Shown here: piece after piece, positions 52,195 through 62,700 of the stretch
Layout of the letters: the number at the start of each line of letters is the position of its first letter
Numbering within the stretch: the first letter of the stretch is position 1
Assembly (NCBI RefSeq): GCF_947503795.1
Contig: NZ_CANNEZ010000001.1
Coordinates: forward strand, 2,285,001 to 2,349,000
Source: an uncultured Jannaschia sp.
GTDB taxonomy: Bacteria > Pseudomonadota > Alphaproteobacteria > Rhodobacterales > Rhodobacteraceae
Length of the DNA: 64,000 nucleotides
Reading direction: 5' to 3'
Made by a program: the position numbers and the translations under genes
The notes under the pieces: model-generated
Told to the model about the DNA's origin: nothing
The model's database searches: none
Seen by the model: the letters and a program-made list of their open reading frames with translations, nothing else

Positions 52195-53147
52195 TGCCCC
52201 GGCTCCGGCAGGGTGGCGAGCCAGTCGGACAGGGCCGCGCCGATGGCGTCCGGGTGGTCCTCCTGCACGAAATGCACGCCCGCGCCCAATGGCACATGGG
52301 TCAGGTTCGACGCATTCGCCGCGACATGTTCGACCACGGGCGGCGGCATCAGGGCGCCGGGCACGACCGAGAACATCAGCTTCGGCACATCCGTCGAATA
52401 GAGCCATTCACCGTTTGCCGCGATCACCTCCGCCGTGTGCGCGGGCTCGCCCCCGATGGGGATCTGGCGGGGCCATTCCAGCGTCGGGCGGCGGCTTTCG
52501 GGCGTGGGGAACGGGGCGCGATAGTTCTCCATGACCTCGTCGGACAGCGGCGTGGCGACCGCGATCTTGCCCAGCACCTCCTCGACGAAGAAGTTGTCCT
52601 CCAGCACCATCCTCACGCCCGCGGGCGAGCGGAGCGCGCGGAAGAGCTCCGCGTTCTGCGGACCGAGCGCCTCGAGCGACGGCGCGGGCAAAGCGGGCGG
52701 AATCCCCGCCTCCATGAAGGCGAGGCCGCGGATCCGGCCGGTGCCCTCCTCGTTGCGCGCAATCTCCATGCCGAGGACGGAGCCCCAATCGTGAACCACG
52801 AGCACGACCTCGCCCAGATCCAGCCTGCCCAGAAGCGCGTCCAGATACATCGCGTGATCTTCATACGTGTAGGCGATGTCCGGCTTTCCGCTGTCCCCCA
52901 TCCCTATCAGGTCGGGCGCGATGACCCGGTAATCGTCGGCCACGTGGGGGATGATGTTGCGCCAGAGATAGGAGGAGGTCGGGTTGCCGTGCAGCATCAG
53001 GATTGCTGGCCCCTCGCCTTCGTCGACATAGGCCATGGTCGAGCCCAGGACCTCCATCGTCTTCTTCTCGAAAGGGAACGCGGCCTGCGCCAGGACGGGC
53101 GCGGCGGTGAGCATCAGCGCGGCAAGCGCGGGCAGGATCGGTCGCAT
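52191..53147 (-). CDS. Haloalkane dehalogenase-like alpha/beta hydrolase, exported
   Basis: A 318-residue alpha/beta hydrolase. The oxyanion/halide asparagine is in LHGNPTSSYLWRN, the nucleophilic aspartate and halide-binding tryptophan are in HDWGSVLG, and the general-base histidine is in VHFVQEDHPDAIG. These match haloalkane dehalogenases, which release halide from haloalkanes by hydrolysis. Unusually, it begins with a signal peptide (MRPILPALAALMLTAAPVLA). It leads a DUF1330-MAPEG operon and diverges from a LysR gene. Epoxide hydrolase or another halogenated substrate is possible. Confidence 0.87.
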   Translation of the reverse strand: MRPILPALAALMLTAAPVLAQAAFPFEKKTMEVLGSTMAYVDEGEGPAILMLHGNPTSSYLWRNIIPHVADDYRVIAPDLIGMGDSGKPDIAYTYEDHAMYLDALLGRLDLGEVVLVVHDWGSVLGMEIARNEEGTGRIRGLAFMEAGIPPALPAPSLEALGPQNAELFRALRSPAGVRMVLEDNFFVEEVLGKIAVATPLSDEVMENYRAPFPTPESRRPTLEWPRQIPIGGEPAHTAEVIAANGEWLYSTDVPKLMFSVVPGALMPPPVVEHVAANASNLTHVPLGAGVHFVQEDHPDAIGAALSDWLATLPEPGQ

Positions 53148-53187
53148 GACGTATCTCCGGTCGGAAAGGGCAATACCTGAGACTAGA

Positions 53188-53226
53188 CATCGCGATTGTG
53201 CACCTGCGAGGCGCGATTTCGCGATG
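53188..53226. promoter_or_regulatory. Inverted repeat in the hydrolase/LysR divergent gap
   Basis: CATCGCGA (53188) and TCGCGATG (53219) are perfect 8-bp inverted arms 23 bp apart, midway between the two divergent start codons. LysR proteins often bind paired sites at such spacing. Confidence 0.4.
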
Positions 53227-53283
53227 GTGTGGTGCGTTGATGCGACGCGCGCCCTGTGCCAACCTGCTGGCCGGAGGTCCTCC

Positions 53284-54159
53284 ATGCCCGATCGCCCCCT
53301 GGACTGGGATGCCGTGCAAACCCTGCTCGCCGTTGCGCGCGCCCGCTCCGTCCGGGGTGCCGCCACGGCGCTGGGCATCCATCACACGACCGTCGGTCGC
53401 CGCATCGACGCGCTCGAAGCGCGGATCGGTGCGCGGTTGTTCGACCGCCGGCCCGATGGCTGGGCCCTGACGCCTTCGGGCGAGGAGGTCGCAGAGGCCG
53501 GACGCGGGTTCGACGAGGCGCTCGTGGCGGCCCGCAGACGGGTCGAGGGCCGGGACGCGGCCCTGACCGGCCATGTCACCATCACCGTGGCCGAGCCGGT
53601 CTTCGTCCGGCTGATCGCCGCGCGCCTGCCCGAGCTGGTCGCGGCCCATCCCGGTTTGGAGCTGCGATTCGACACCGGCTACGATCTGCGCGACTTGGCC
53701 CGACGCGAGGCGGATGTCGCGCTGCGCATGGACAACAACCCGCCCGAAACCCTGGTTGGAAAGCGCCTCTTCCCCTACGGCGAGGCGACGTATGCCGCGC
53801 CGGGCTACCTCGACCGCCCGGCCCCGCGATGGCTCGGCTGGTCGGCGGGCGACGATAGCTGGATCGCGGCGACCGACCTGCCGCGCCTGCCGCTTTGGGG
53901 CGTCTTCCCGTCGATCGAGGCACAGGTCGCCGCGGCCCGCGCGGGACTGGGCGTCGCGCTTCTGCCCTGCCTGATCGGGGACGCGACGCCAGGATTGGTC
54001 CGCGCGACCGACCGCACGCCGCGCCCCTCCCGCGACATCTGGCTGCTGACCCATCCCGACCTGCGCGGCACGGCGCGCGTCCGGACGGTCATGGCGTTCC
54101 TCGAACGGGTTCTGCGCGGTGCGCGCGACCGGATCGAAGGGCGCCCCCCGTCGCATTGA
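53284..54159 (+). CDS. LysR family transcriptional regulator
   Basis: A 291-residue regulator with a helix-turn-helix (LLAVARARSVRGAATALGIH, then TTVGRRIDALEARIGARLF) and an effector half. The ATG at 53284 is preceded by GGAGG. It lies between two haloalkane-dehalogenase-like genes, one divergent and intact, the other downstream and decayed, and probably controlled one or both. The effector is unknown. Confidence 0.9.
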   Translation: MPDRPLDWDAVQTLLAVARARSVRGAATALGIHHTTVGRRIDALEARIGARLFDRRPDGWALTPSGEEVAEAGRGFDEALVAARRRVEGRDAALTGHVTITVAEPVFVRLIAARLPELVAAHPGLELRFDTGYDLRDLARREADVALRMDNNPPETLVGKRLFPYGEATYAAPGYLDRPAPRWLGWSAGDDSWIAATDLPRLPLWGVFPSIEAQVAAARAGLGVALLPCLIGDATPGLVRATDRTPRPSRDIWLLTHPDLRGTARVRTVMAFLERVLRGARDRIEGRPPSH

Positions 54160-54186
54160 TGCACCGGCGCCCTGCGAGATCGCGCC

Positions 54187-54914
54187 GTGACGTTGCAGCC
54201 CGTCCCGCGATCCGTGGCCCGACCTCGGACAGCGGAGATATGCCATTCGCTCGACACCAGAAGCGAAGCCGAGGCCCGCGTGGCGCAAACCATCGAACGG
54301 CTGGGCCCGCGCGACCTCTATGCCTTCACGCACAACTTCGCAGACCTGCCCCACGGCAGGATGCACTACGTAATTGAAGGCTCGGGCGACCCGGTGCTCT
54401 GCCTGCATGGCAACCCGACCTGGTCCTTCCTCTGACGGGCCTTCGTGATGGGATTGTCGGATCGCATACGTGTCGCCGCACCCGATCACATCGGCCCCGG
54501 CCTGTCGGACAAACCCGAGGCGGAAGGTGCTATTTCATCGAAGGGCGTATGCGCGATCTGGAGGCGCTGGTCCTCGGTCTCGACCTGCGCCGTATCACGC
54601 TCGTTCTGCAGGATTTGGGCGGCCCAATCGGCCTCGCCCTGGCCGCGCGCCATCCGGCCCGCGTCCGCGCGCTGGTGATCCTGAACTCCTTCGGCGTCTA
54701 CCCGCTGCACCCGTCGCGGAAGGCCGACGGCCTGCGCCTGCCGCCGCCGCTTCGTCTGATGCGCTCGCGCCCGCTCGGCACGTGGCTGGTGCGCAAGCGC
54801 GGCATGTTCGACCGCATGGTGATGAAGTTGGCCACCGGCACACGCATGAAGGCCGTCCACCACGCCTGCACCGGCATGTCCGAGGGGCCGCGCGATCGGG
54901 GAGGCCTGATGGCG
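54187..54914 (+). pseudogene. Second haloalkane dehalogenase-like hydrolase, decayed
   Basis: From a GTG at 54187 the frame reads a hydrolase N terminus including LCLHGNPTWSFL. It is then broken by a TGA at 54433-54435, where relatives have tyrosine. The same frame resumes with RVAAPDHIGPGLSDKPE. Near 54528 the reading moves to another frame that continues CYFIEGRMRDLEALVLGLDL. The nucleophile motif, usually HDWGG, reads QDLGG, and the C-terminal third with the catalytic histidine is not recognisable after about 54910. One nonsense, one frameshift and motif loss make it nonfunctional. Confidence 0.8.
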
Positions 54915-54980
54915 TCCCCACACCTCATACCCACCCATTCGTCCCACCCCGTTCCCCGGGTCGAAGCATTGAGATCGCGG

Positions 54981-56165
54981 TTAGCGGGGGGTGTTCGTTC
55001 CCGCATGTTCTTTACCCATGACCGCCCGACAGCGTGCAAAGAGCGCGTCGGTCTGGCGGGAGAGGTCGAACTCGCGTTCGATCCAGCGTCGCGCCGCGGT
55101 CGCCAGAGACGCCGCGTCCGCTGAGCCATCGCTCAAGGCGATCAGGTTGTCGCAGAGCGCGGCCGCGTCTCCCTCGTCTGAGAGCAGGCCGGTCCGGCCG
55201 TGGGACACGAGTTCGGGGATCCCGGAATGGCGGGTCGTGCAGACCGGTGTCCCCAAGGCCATCGCCTCCATCAGCGTGACGGGTATGCCCTCCTGGTCGC
55301 CATCCTCGGCCGTGATGCTGGGTGCGAGGAAGGCGTCGGCGTCGGCTATGAGGGCAACCGTGGACTGGTGCGACAGGGGGCCGAGGAACCGGATCCGATC
55401 GCCCAGACCCGCGGCGGCCGCCTGCCTCCGCAGGTCCTCCTCGCAAGGGCCCGAGCCGCCGATTTCGTACGTCCAGTCGAGCTCCGGCGCCTCGCGGCGG
55501 AGTCGCGCCAGCGCCGCGATGGCGACGTGCAGGCCCTTCTTGGGCACCAGCCGGGCGACGCTGGCGAAGCGCAGGCTGCGTGATCCGAACGCCTGCGGCG
55601 GTGTGAAGGTGTAGCGCTCCGTCGGCACCCCGAGATGTAGCACCTCGACCCGCGCGCGCGGCGCGCCGCCCGCGACCAGAAGCTCGGCGAACGGCTCGTT
55701 CACCGTCAGGAACAGGTCGCCCGCCGCGAAGAGCCCGCGATACTTCCGCAGACCATTTCGGTGATGCTCCACGCTCACGTCGCGACCGTGGAATATCGTG
55801 ACGAGTGGCGGGGATGGCTTGCCCGGCTGGCGCGCGCGGGCGACCGCGGCCCCGGCATAGCCAAAATGCGCGATCACGAGGTCGCTCTCGATCTGCCGCC
55901 ATGTCCAGCGTTCCGCGCGGCGCCGGATCGCGTCGTGCAGTCGCGGGGGAAGATACCGCGTCGAGGACTCGAGGCGCGGCGGCCAGTCGACGCGCCTGAC
56001 CTGCTCCAGTCGGCTTGCGTTGTCCGGTGACAGCCCCGCATCATCGTCTGCCTGCCGACAGGCGACGGTGACGTCATGACCGGCCCGCAACGCATGCATG
56101 ACCTGTGCGGTCACGAAGGTCTGGGACCGCGCGGGGAAGGTTGAGACGACGAAGCAGATCCTCAC
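54981..56165 (-). CDS. Glycosyltransferase family 4, exopolysaccharide
   Basis: A 394-residue GT-B enzyme. The N-terminal domain begins RICFVVSTFPARSQTFV. The C-terminal nucleotide-sugar domain has VARLVPKKGLHVAIAAL, EIGGSGPCEEDLRR and the EGIPVTLMEAMALGTPV glutamate block. I start at the GTG at 56165, with GGAG upstream; it overlaps the stop of the preceding gene by 4 bp. It is the last gene of a minus-strand operon with a flippase and a sulfotransferase. The sugar donor and acceptor are not known. Confidence 0.9.
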   Translation of the reverse strand: MRICFVVSTFPARSQTFVTAQVMHALRAGHDVTVACRQADDDAGLSPDNASRLEQVRRVDWPPRLESSTRYLPPRLHDAIRRRAERWTWRQIESDLVIAHFGYAGAAVARARQPGKPSPPLVTIFHGRDVSVEHHRNGLRKYRGLFAAGDLFLTVNEPFAELLVAGGAPRARVEVLHLGVPTERYTFTPPQAFGSRSLRFASVARLVPKKGLHVAIAALARLRREAPELDWTYEIGGSGPCEEDLRRQAAAAGLGDRIRFLGPLSHQSTVALIADADAFLAPSITAEDGDQEGIPVTLMEAMALGTPVCTTRHSGIPELVSHGRTGLLSDEGDAAALCDNLIALSDGSADAASLATAARRWIEREFDLSRQTDALFARCRAVMGKEHAGTNTPR

Positions 56166-57256
56166 GCGGATCTCCGGTCGGGCGCGGTGCCGGACGCCGC
56201 CGCCTCGGTGATGACGCCGATGAAGGTACGGAACTGCTGGGTGAAATCGAGCTCCGGCCTCCGGGCATATCGCTCGGCCGTGGCGGACATCTCGGCATAG
56301 GCGTCCGGGTCGTCCCAAAGGCTGCGCAACGCGGCGACCCAGTCGGCGATGGGCGCGTCGTGGGGCAGCACGATACCGCCCGGCCCGATGGCCTGCCCCA
56401 ACCCGCCCCGGTCGGATCCGATCACGGGGATGCCGCTGCAATGCGCCTCCGAGGCGATGCGGCCCCAGGCTTCCTCCCACTGGCTGGGGGCCAGGAGGAT
56501 CCGGGTCCGGCCGTAAACCTTATCCATGTCGTTGGTCCGGCGCATGAAGGTGACGTTCGGCAGGGCGTCCATCTCGTCCTTGGTGCGGCGAAAATCCTCC
56601 TCCCAGAGCGTCCAGGCCTCGACGAAGAGGAACGGGATGTCGGGACAGGCCCGCGCCATGTCACGGGCGATCTCGTAGCCCTTCTTGGGGTGGATATTGA
56701 TGAGCGTCGTCATCTCGCGGGTGGTTTCGGTCCGGTATTTCTCGAAGTCTATGGTCGGCGGGATCACCGTGCTCTCGATCCCGTATTCGCGCTTGTACCG
56801 CTCGGCGGTGAAGGGCGAATTGGCGATGAAGCGCGCGCCCGCGACCGCGCTGACATCGCCGTCGTTCTCGGAAAACTCGACGTTCCGAAGGTAGAACACG
56901 ACCGGTATGCCATGCTTGGCAAAGAGCTGTCCGAGGACGGCGGATCGGCGGGTCTGGACGACGACGACGTCCGGCGCGAACCGCTCGATCGCGGCGCGGA
57001 CGCGAACGGGGTCCATCGGCTCCCAGGTGCGCATCACCTCGTAGCCGAGGACGCGATCGACGCTGAAGGCGCGCCCGGTCAGCTTGCGCTGCGCTCGCAT
57101 CCGCCACCCGAAGAACCCCCGCCCCGACGTGCCGCAATAGACGGCGCAGTCATGGCCTTCGGCGAGGCTCTGCCGGATGAGGTGATCGGTGCTGTTCTGC
57201 GTGCCACCGCTCGCTTCCGGCAGCCAGCCGTTTCCGCCGGCGAAGAGTATGCGCAT
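56162..57256 (-). CDS. Glycosyltransferase family 4
   Basis: A 364-residue GT-B protein with ILFAGGNGWLPEASGGTQNS at the start, a short INIHPKKGYEIA domain link and a donor-site end ILLAPSQWEEAWGRIASEA, then CSGIPVIGSDRGGL. It lies between the sulfotransferase (12 bp upstream) and the second GT4 gene (4-bp overlap), so it acts in the same polymer pathway. Specificity is unknown. Confidence 0.9.
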   Translation of the reverse strand: MRILFAGGNGWLPEASGGTQNSTDHLIRQSLAEGHDCAVYCGTSGRGFFGWRMRAQRKLTGRAFSVDRVLGYEVMRTWEPMDPVRVRAAIERFAPDVVVVQTRRSAVLGQLFAKHGIPVVFYLRNVEFSENDGDVSAVAGARFIANSPFTAERYKREYGIESTVIPPTIDFEKYRTETTREMTTLINIHPKKGYEIARDMARACPDIPFLFVEAWTLWEEDFRRTKDEMDALPNVTFMRRTNDMDKVYGRTRILLAPSQWEEAWGRIASEAHCSGIPVIGSDRGGLGQAIGPGGIVLPHDAPIADWVAALRSLWDDPDAYAEMSATAERYARRPELDFTQQFRTFIGVITEAAASGTAPDRRSA

Positions 57257-57268
57257 GGTCGGTCCCTT

Positions 57269-58006
57269 TCACTGAGGTCGCGATGTGGGGTCGGCCCGGA
57301 CCTCCGCCGCGCGGATATCCGGCGGGGCGGCACAGGCGTCGTCGTAGAGCTCGCCGTCGGCCCGGTAGAGTGTGCGAATGCGGTCGATGACACCGTCGGA
57401 GAGCGCGGCGCGCGACGTCCGCGGACCGGTGCTGCGGTTCTTGTGTTCGAGGGCGCCGGGCGGCAGGCCCGCGACCCGCTGAAGCTCGGCCGCCATTCTG
57501 GGCTTGGGTATCAGGTGATCGACCACCGGCTTGCCGTCGTCGCAGACGAAGTCGGATTGCGGACGAAAGTGAAAGTAGCTCATCGCGTGCCGGCGGAAGG
57601 AGGCATCCGTCGTCATCCGCGCGGTCAGGGCGTCGATCGGATCGTCGCCGACCAGGAGCATCCCGAAGGTCCGGTCCAGCCTGTTGCGCCCGCCCGCCCG
57701 CAGGTAATCGTAAGCCGAGAGGAACCGCTCGACCGGCTCGCGCAGGATCGCCACCTTCGGCAGCGTGGCCCAGGCCCGCGGACAGGACGCGCGAAGCTCC
57801 CGCCAGGTCCGATGCCGGACGCGGTAGCCATAGAGGGCGTCCTCGACCGATGTGCCCGCGTTCTTCGGAATGTGGATCAGGACGATCCCCCGCTTCAGGT
57901 AGACCGCTTCGAGGTTCGGGTCCGGCGTCGGCTGCGCCTCGGCCAGCATCCGGTCCGGCCAGAGACGCCATTCGAGCCGGGCCCTGATGCGGTCGAGCCG
58001 GGTCAC
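57269..58006 (-). CDS. Sulfotransferase family protein
   Basis: A 245-residue PAPS-dependent sulfotransferase of the family 2 type. The 5'-phosphosulfate loop is IHIPKNAGTSVE, and the 3'-phosphate site is ILREPVERFLSAYDYL. It would transfer sulfate to a hydroxyl of a sugar or lipid. Its start overlaps the flippase stop by 4 bp. Its place among glycosyltransferases suggests that the exopolysaccharide is sulfated, which is inference. Confidence 0.88.
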   Translation of the reverse strand: MTRLDRIRARLEWRLWPDRMLAEAQPTPDPNLEAVYLKRGIVLIHIPKNAGTSVEDALYGYRVRHRTWRELRASCPRAWATLPKVAILREPVERFLSAYDYLRAGGRNRLDRTFGMLLVGDDPIDALTARMTTDASFRRHAMSYFHFRPQSDFVCDDGKPVVDHLIPKPRMAAELQRVAGLPPGALEHKNRSTGPRTSRAALSDGVIDRIRTLYRADGELYDDACAAPPDIRAAEVRADPTSRPQ

Positions 58007-59523
58007 GTCGCGCCTCCCGATGCCCAGCTCCGGGTCTTCCGCATCGCCTTCATCCCGAGGTCAAACGCCTCGTGCATGATGTCGCGACCGTAGCGGCTGA
58101 GCGAGAACACCGCCGCGAAGACCGCGTAGGAGAGGAGCACGCCAGCCAGCAGTCGCAGCGCGGCCGGTCCCGCAAGTCCCGCCTGCGCGACCCAGAGCAC
58201 GCCGTACGCCGTGGCACCGGCGGCGAGCGCGGGACCGATGCGCCGGCGGATGCTGTCCGCGCGGATCGGGCCCTTCCGGCAGATCAGCATCCAGAGCGGC
58301 AGGAGCTTGAGCGCCGATACCGCGGCATAGGCCATCGCGAGGGCCACGACGCCATATTGGACGCCGACCGCAAAGGCCGTGCAGGTGGCGATCGCCGAGG
58401 CGAGTCCCCACCACGCCATCTCTGTCGTGCGCCCCTGGCTGATGAAGAGCCACCCTGTCGGGTTCGCGAGCGACTGCGTCAGCCCGGCAATCCCCAGTGC
58501 GGCGAAGATCGGCGCGCTTGCGGCCCATTTCGCACCGAGCAGAAAGGGAACCGCGGTATCGGCCATCGCCGTGAGCGCCGCGACGCCGGGCATGACCGCC
58601 AGCTGCAGAAGACCGAACACGCGAAAGAAGGCGTGTGCGTATCGATCCGGCTCGCGCTGCAATCTCGACAGGACCGGCACCATGATCTGCGAGAGAGGCT
58701 GCGCGACGCGGTTGAGCGGAAAGAGCAGCAGCTTGTAGGCGCGGTCGTAGAGGCCGAGCGCCTCGCTGCCCCAGACCCGTCCGATCAGGACGTTGTCGAG
58801 ATTGCGCGAGAAGAAATTCGCCAGCTTGAAGCCGGTGATGCCCGCGCCGAAGCCCAGCAGGTCCGCCGTGCCGGGCGCCATGGCCGGACGTCCGGGCCGC
58901 CACGGCACCCAGAGCCAGACCATGAGCGTTCCGAGCGCCGACCCTGCGACCATGCCCGCGACGAGGGCCCAGGGCGATGGCGCGACGGACGCCCAGAGGA
59001 TCGAGGTGCCGAGCGTACAGACGGCGACCGCACCGGCGTTGATGGCAAGCCGCCCGAACATCATGCCCCGGTTCAGGAGGGCGAAATGCTGTGCCCCGAG
59101 GCCCGACACGAGGATCGTGAGGGCCATCACCTGCAGGATCGCGACCAGCGCCGGCTCGCGGTAGAAATCGGCGATGAGGGGCGCCGCGAGGACCAGAAGC
59201 AGGGTGAAGAAGAGGCTGACCGAGGCGTTGACCCAGAAGAGCGAATTGACCTGCCCGTAGGTCAGATCGTCCTTCTGGACGATCGCCTGCATCAGGCCGA
59301 GTTCCTTGAAGATCGACACCAGCACGATCACCGGGCCGACCATGGCGACGAGCCCGAAATCGCTGGCCCCCAGGAGTCGCGACAGGACGATGACCGACAG
59401 GATTTGGCACCCCACGGTCACGACCTGACTCAGCCCCGTATGCAGGCTGCCGCGCAGGACGGTGCCGCTGAAGCTGCTCAATGCCGAGGCATCGACCGTG
59501 CCGTTTGGGTCGTAGAGGGGCAT
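58003..59523 (-). CDS. Polysaccharide flippase, MOP superfamily (Wzx/ExoT-like)
   Basis: A 506-residue protein with about 12 to 14 hydrophobic helices, starting after a short cytoplasmic tail (GSLHTGLSQVVTVGCQILSV). LLGASDFGLVAMVGP and the NRVAQPLSQIMVPVLSRLQ loop are typical of lipopolysaccharide/exopolysaccharide exporters of the MOP superfamily, which move lipid-linked repeat units across the inner membrane. It leads the minus-strand operon. The 230-bp gap to the plus-strand operon at 59784 holds the divergent promoters. Confidence 0.92.
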   Translation of the reverse strand: MPLYDPNGTVDASALSSFSGTVLRGSLHTGLSQVVTVGCQILSVIVLSRLLGASDFGLVAMVGPVIVLVSIFKELGLMQAIVQKDDLTYGQVNSLFWVNASVSLFFTLLLVLAAPLIADFYREPALVAILQVMALTILVSGLGAQHFALLNRGMMFGRLAINAGAVAVCTLGTSILWASVAPSPWALVAGMVAGSALGTLMVWLWVPWRPGRPAMAPGTADLLGFGAGITGFKLANFFSRNLDNVLIGRVWGSEALGLYDRAYKLLLFPLNRVAQPLSQIMVPVLSRLQREPDRYAHAFFRVFGLLQLAVMPGVAALTAMADTAVPFLLGAKWAASAPIFAALGIAGLTQSLANPTGWLFISQGRTTEMAWWGLASAIATCTAFAVGVQYGVVALAMAYAAVSALKLLPLWMLICRKGPIRADSIRRRIGPALAAGATAYGVLWVAQAGLAGPAALRLLAGVLLSYAVFAAVFSLSRYGRDIMHEAFDLGMKAMRKTRSWASGGAT

Positions 59524-59783
59524 ACACGTCTTTCGCGGGGTTGCGCGGAGAAACGCAGAAGAGCGTCACACAAGCCTCAACGCTCGGCCAGTTCTCCCGA
59601 GACCCGAAAAACACCGATTCCGCAGAAGGGCCATTTCCTGCACAAATAGCGGGCGAGTGAGGCGAAAACGCGCTCACCGACAGCGACCGGACGGGCGAAG
59701 CGCCACGGGACCACAGGAAGGGCTAGAGGAGGACGGGCGTCGCTGATGCGATGGGCCACGAGTGGATCGTCCGAGGACCCGAT

Positions 59784-62700
59784 ATGGCATCAGCGCAGCA
59801 GGGCGAGACAACCGGCGGTGCTGCGGAGACGGCGACCTCGACGGACAGGGACGTCTCGGATCAGGCATCCGCCGGGCGCGTCCTCTATCTCGCCCATGAC
59901 CTCGACGATCCGGCAATCTGGCGGCGCGTGCGGATGCTTCGTCGCGCCGGGGCCGAGGTCGATCTTGCGGGGTTCCGGCGGGGCGATGGCCCCCTGCCCG
60001 GCGCGGCAATCGTGCTCGGCCGGACCCGCAACGCGCGCATGGCGCATCGGATCGTCTCCATCCTCCGCGCCCGGAGAGGCCTTCGACGCGCGCTACGAAG
60101 CGTCGGTCGCCCCGACGCCATCATCGCGAGAAACCTCGAGATGCTGGCGCTGGCCGGCCCCCTGCGGCGCGGGTTCGGTGCCGGTCCTCCGATCCGGTTG
60201 ATCTACGAAGTTCTCGACATCCACCGTCTGCTCGTCGGCACCGGTCGGTCCTCACGTCTTCTGCGCCGGATCGAGCGTCGGCTGTGCCGCGAGATCGACC
60301 TCCTTCTGCTCTCCTCGCCGGCCTTCGCGCGCGAATATGTCGAACATTTCGGCCAATGCCGCGCCCCCATTGCGCTCGTCGAGAACAAGGTGCCCGAGGC
60401 CGATCTGGCGGGAATGGTGCCCCCCCCGCGCCGCCGAGACGAGGCGGAGGAGGCGATCCGGATTGGCTGGTTCGGGATCCTTCGATGCGCATGGTCGCTC
60501 GCCTGTCTCGACGCCGTGACCCGCGCGGCGCCCGGCCGCTACCGCGTTATCCTGCGGGGACGGCCCGCGCTCGACGCCGTGCCCGGGTTCCACGAGATCG
60601 TCGCGGCCAACCCGGACCTCACGTTCGAGGGGCCCTACGATTATCCGGACGACCTGCCGGTCATCTACGGCGACGTCGATCTCGCCTGGCTCGTGGACCG
60701 CTATGACGCGGGCGCGAATTCGGACTGGCTGCTGCCGAACCGCCTCTACGAGAGCGGGGCGATCGGCGTCCCCCCGATCGGGCTGGCGGGCACGGAGATC
60801 GCGGCGACGTTGCAGGCACTCAGCATCGGGGTGATCCTCGACGCGCCGACCGCCACGGCGACGTCGCGAGCGCTCGCCGCGCTGACCCCCGAAGCCCGCG
60901 CAGACCTCCGGGGCCGTCAGGATACGGTGCCCCGGTCGCGATGGATCGCCGACGGTGCGGAATGCCGCGCCCTGCTCGCGGACGTGCTCGGGCCGCGCGA
61001 GCCGGTGCCGACGCCGGAGCCCGATGGCGGCCTGCTCATCGTGATCCCGGCCCTGAACGAGGCGCGGCATATCGGCGGTGTCATCGACACGCTCGCGCCG
61101 TCGATGCGCCGCCTTCGATCCGCCGGGCGCGCTGTCCGGCTGGTGGTGTCGGATGGCGGATCGCGGGACGACACGATCCGGATCGCGAGCGCGCGCGCGG
61201 CCGCGCTGCCCGATCTCAGGATCGACGTGATCGACAACCCGGGTCGCCTCCAAAGCGCGGGGCTCAACCGCGCGGTGGCGCAGGCAGACGATGGAATGAC
61301 GTGGTTCCTGCGCATGGATGCCCACGCGATCTATCCCGAAACCTATGTCGAGACGCTGCTGGACGAGGCGCGCCGCACCGGAGCCGCGAGCGTCGTGGTC
61401 GCCATGCGCGCGATCGGTCGGGGGCGGATGCAGCGGGCGATCGCGCTCGTCCAGAACAGCCGCCTTGGAAACGGCGGCGCGGCGCATCGGATGGGCGGTG
61501 CGGGTCGCGTCGTCGAGCATGGGCACCATGCCCTGATGCGGCTCGACGCGTTTCGCGCCGTGGGCGGCTACGACGAGAGCTTTTCGCATAACGAGGACGC
61601 CGAGCTCGACATTCGCCTCGTCGGCAGCGGCGCGTCGCTCTGGCTGACCGGGAAGACCGGTCTCGATTACCTGCCGCGGGACCGGCTGGACGCGCTGGCG
61701 AAGCAGTATTTCGCCTTCGGGCGGGGCCGCGCGCGCACGGTCCGGAAGCATCGCATCCGTCCACGGCTCAGGCAGGCGGTCCTGATGGCACTCGCCCCGC
61801 TGGTGGCCCTCTCCGCCCTGACGCCCGTCGAACCGATCTTCGCGGCCCCTGTCCTGGCATGGCTCCTGGCCTGCGTCGGGGGCGGGATCGTCCTGGCGTT
61901 ATCGCGCCGGAGCGCCTTGGCGCTCACCGCCGGGCCGATCGCGGCGCTCATGCAATTGGCGTGGTCGCTGGGCTTCTGGTGGCAATTCGTCCGGCCCACA
62001 CCCGCTCCGGCCATCACGCGGCGGTTCACGCCTCCGCCGGAGGTCCCGGCCGGTGAGGTCACCGTGGGGATCTGCACGTTCCGCCGCTCCTCGCTCCTCG
62101 CGACCCTCGACACGATCGAGCGGCAGGTCGTGCCGCCGGGCATCTCGCTCCGCATCGTCGTCAGCGACAACGATACGCAGCCGAGCGCCAAGGACGCGCT
62201 GGCCGAGTTCGCGGCCCGCTCGCGACACGAGGTCGTCTACCTCCATGCCCCGGCGGGCAATATCTCCGTCGCGCGCAACGCCATCCTCGACGAGGGGGTG
62301 CGACGTGGCTCAACCCGGCTCGCCTTTATCGACGACGACGAACTGGCCCCGCCCGACTGGCTGCAATCCCTGCTCGAGCGGATGGCGGAAGACGGCGCTG
62401 ACGCCGTGGTCGGCCCGGTGCGCGCGATCTACGAGGCTGAGGCACCGGCCTGGATGCGCGCCCTCGGCATCCACGACACCATCCCGGAGCTGGACCCGCG
62501 CGGACGGCCCATCGCGGGACATAGCTGCAACGTGCTCCTGAACACCGACGCGGCCGCCTTCCAAGGCCTGCGCTTCGACCTCGGACGCGGCGTGTCGGGC
62601 GGCGAGGACACCGCCTTTTTCGAGGCCGCGCGGCGCCGTGGCGCCCGAATGGCGGTCGCGCCCGACGCCTGGCTGACCGAGCCGGTTCCGCCCGACCGGG

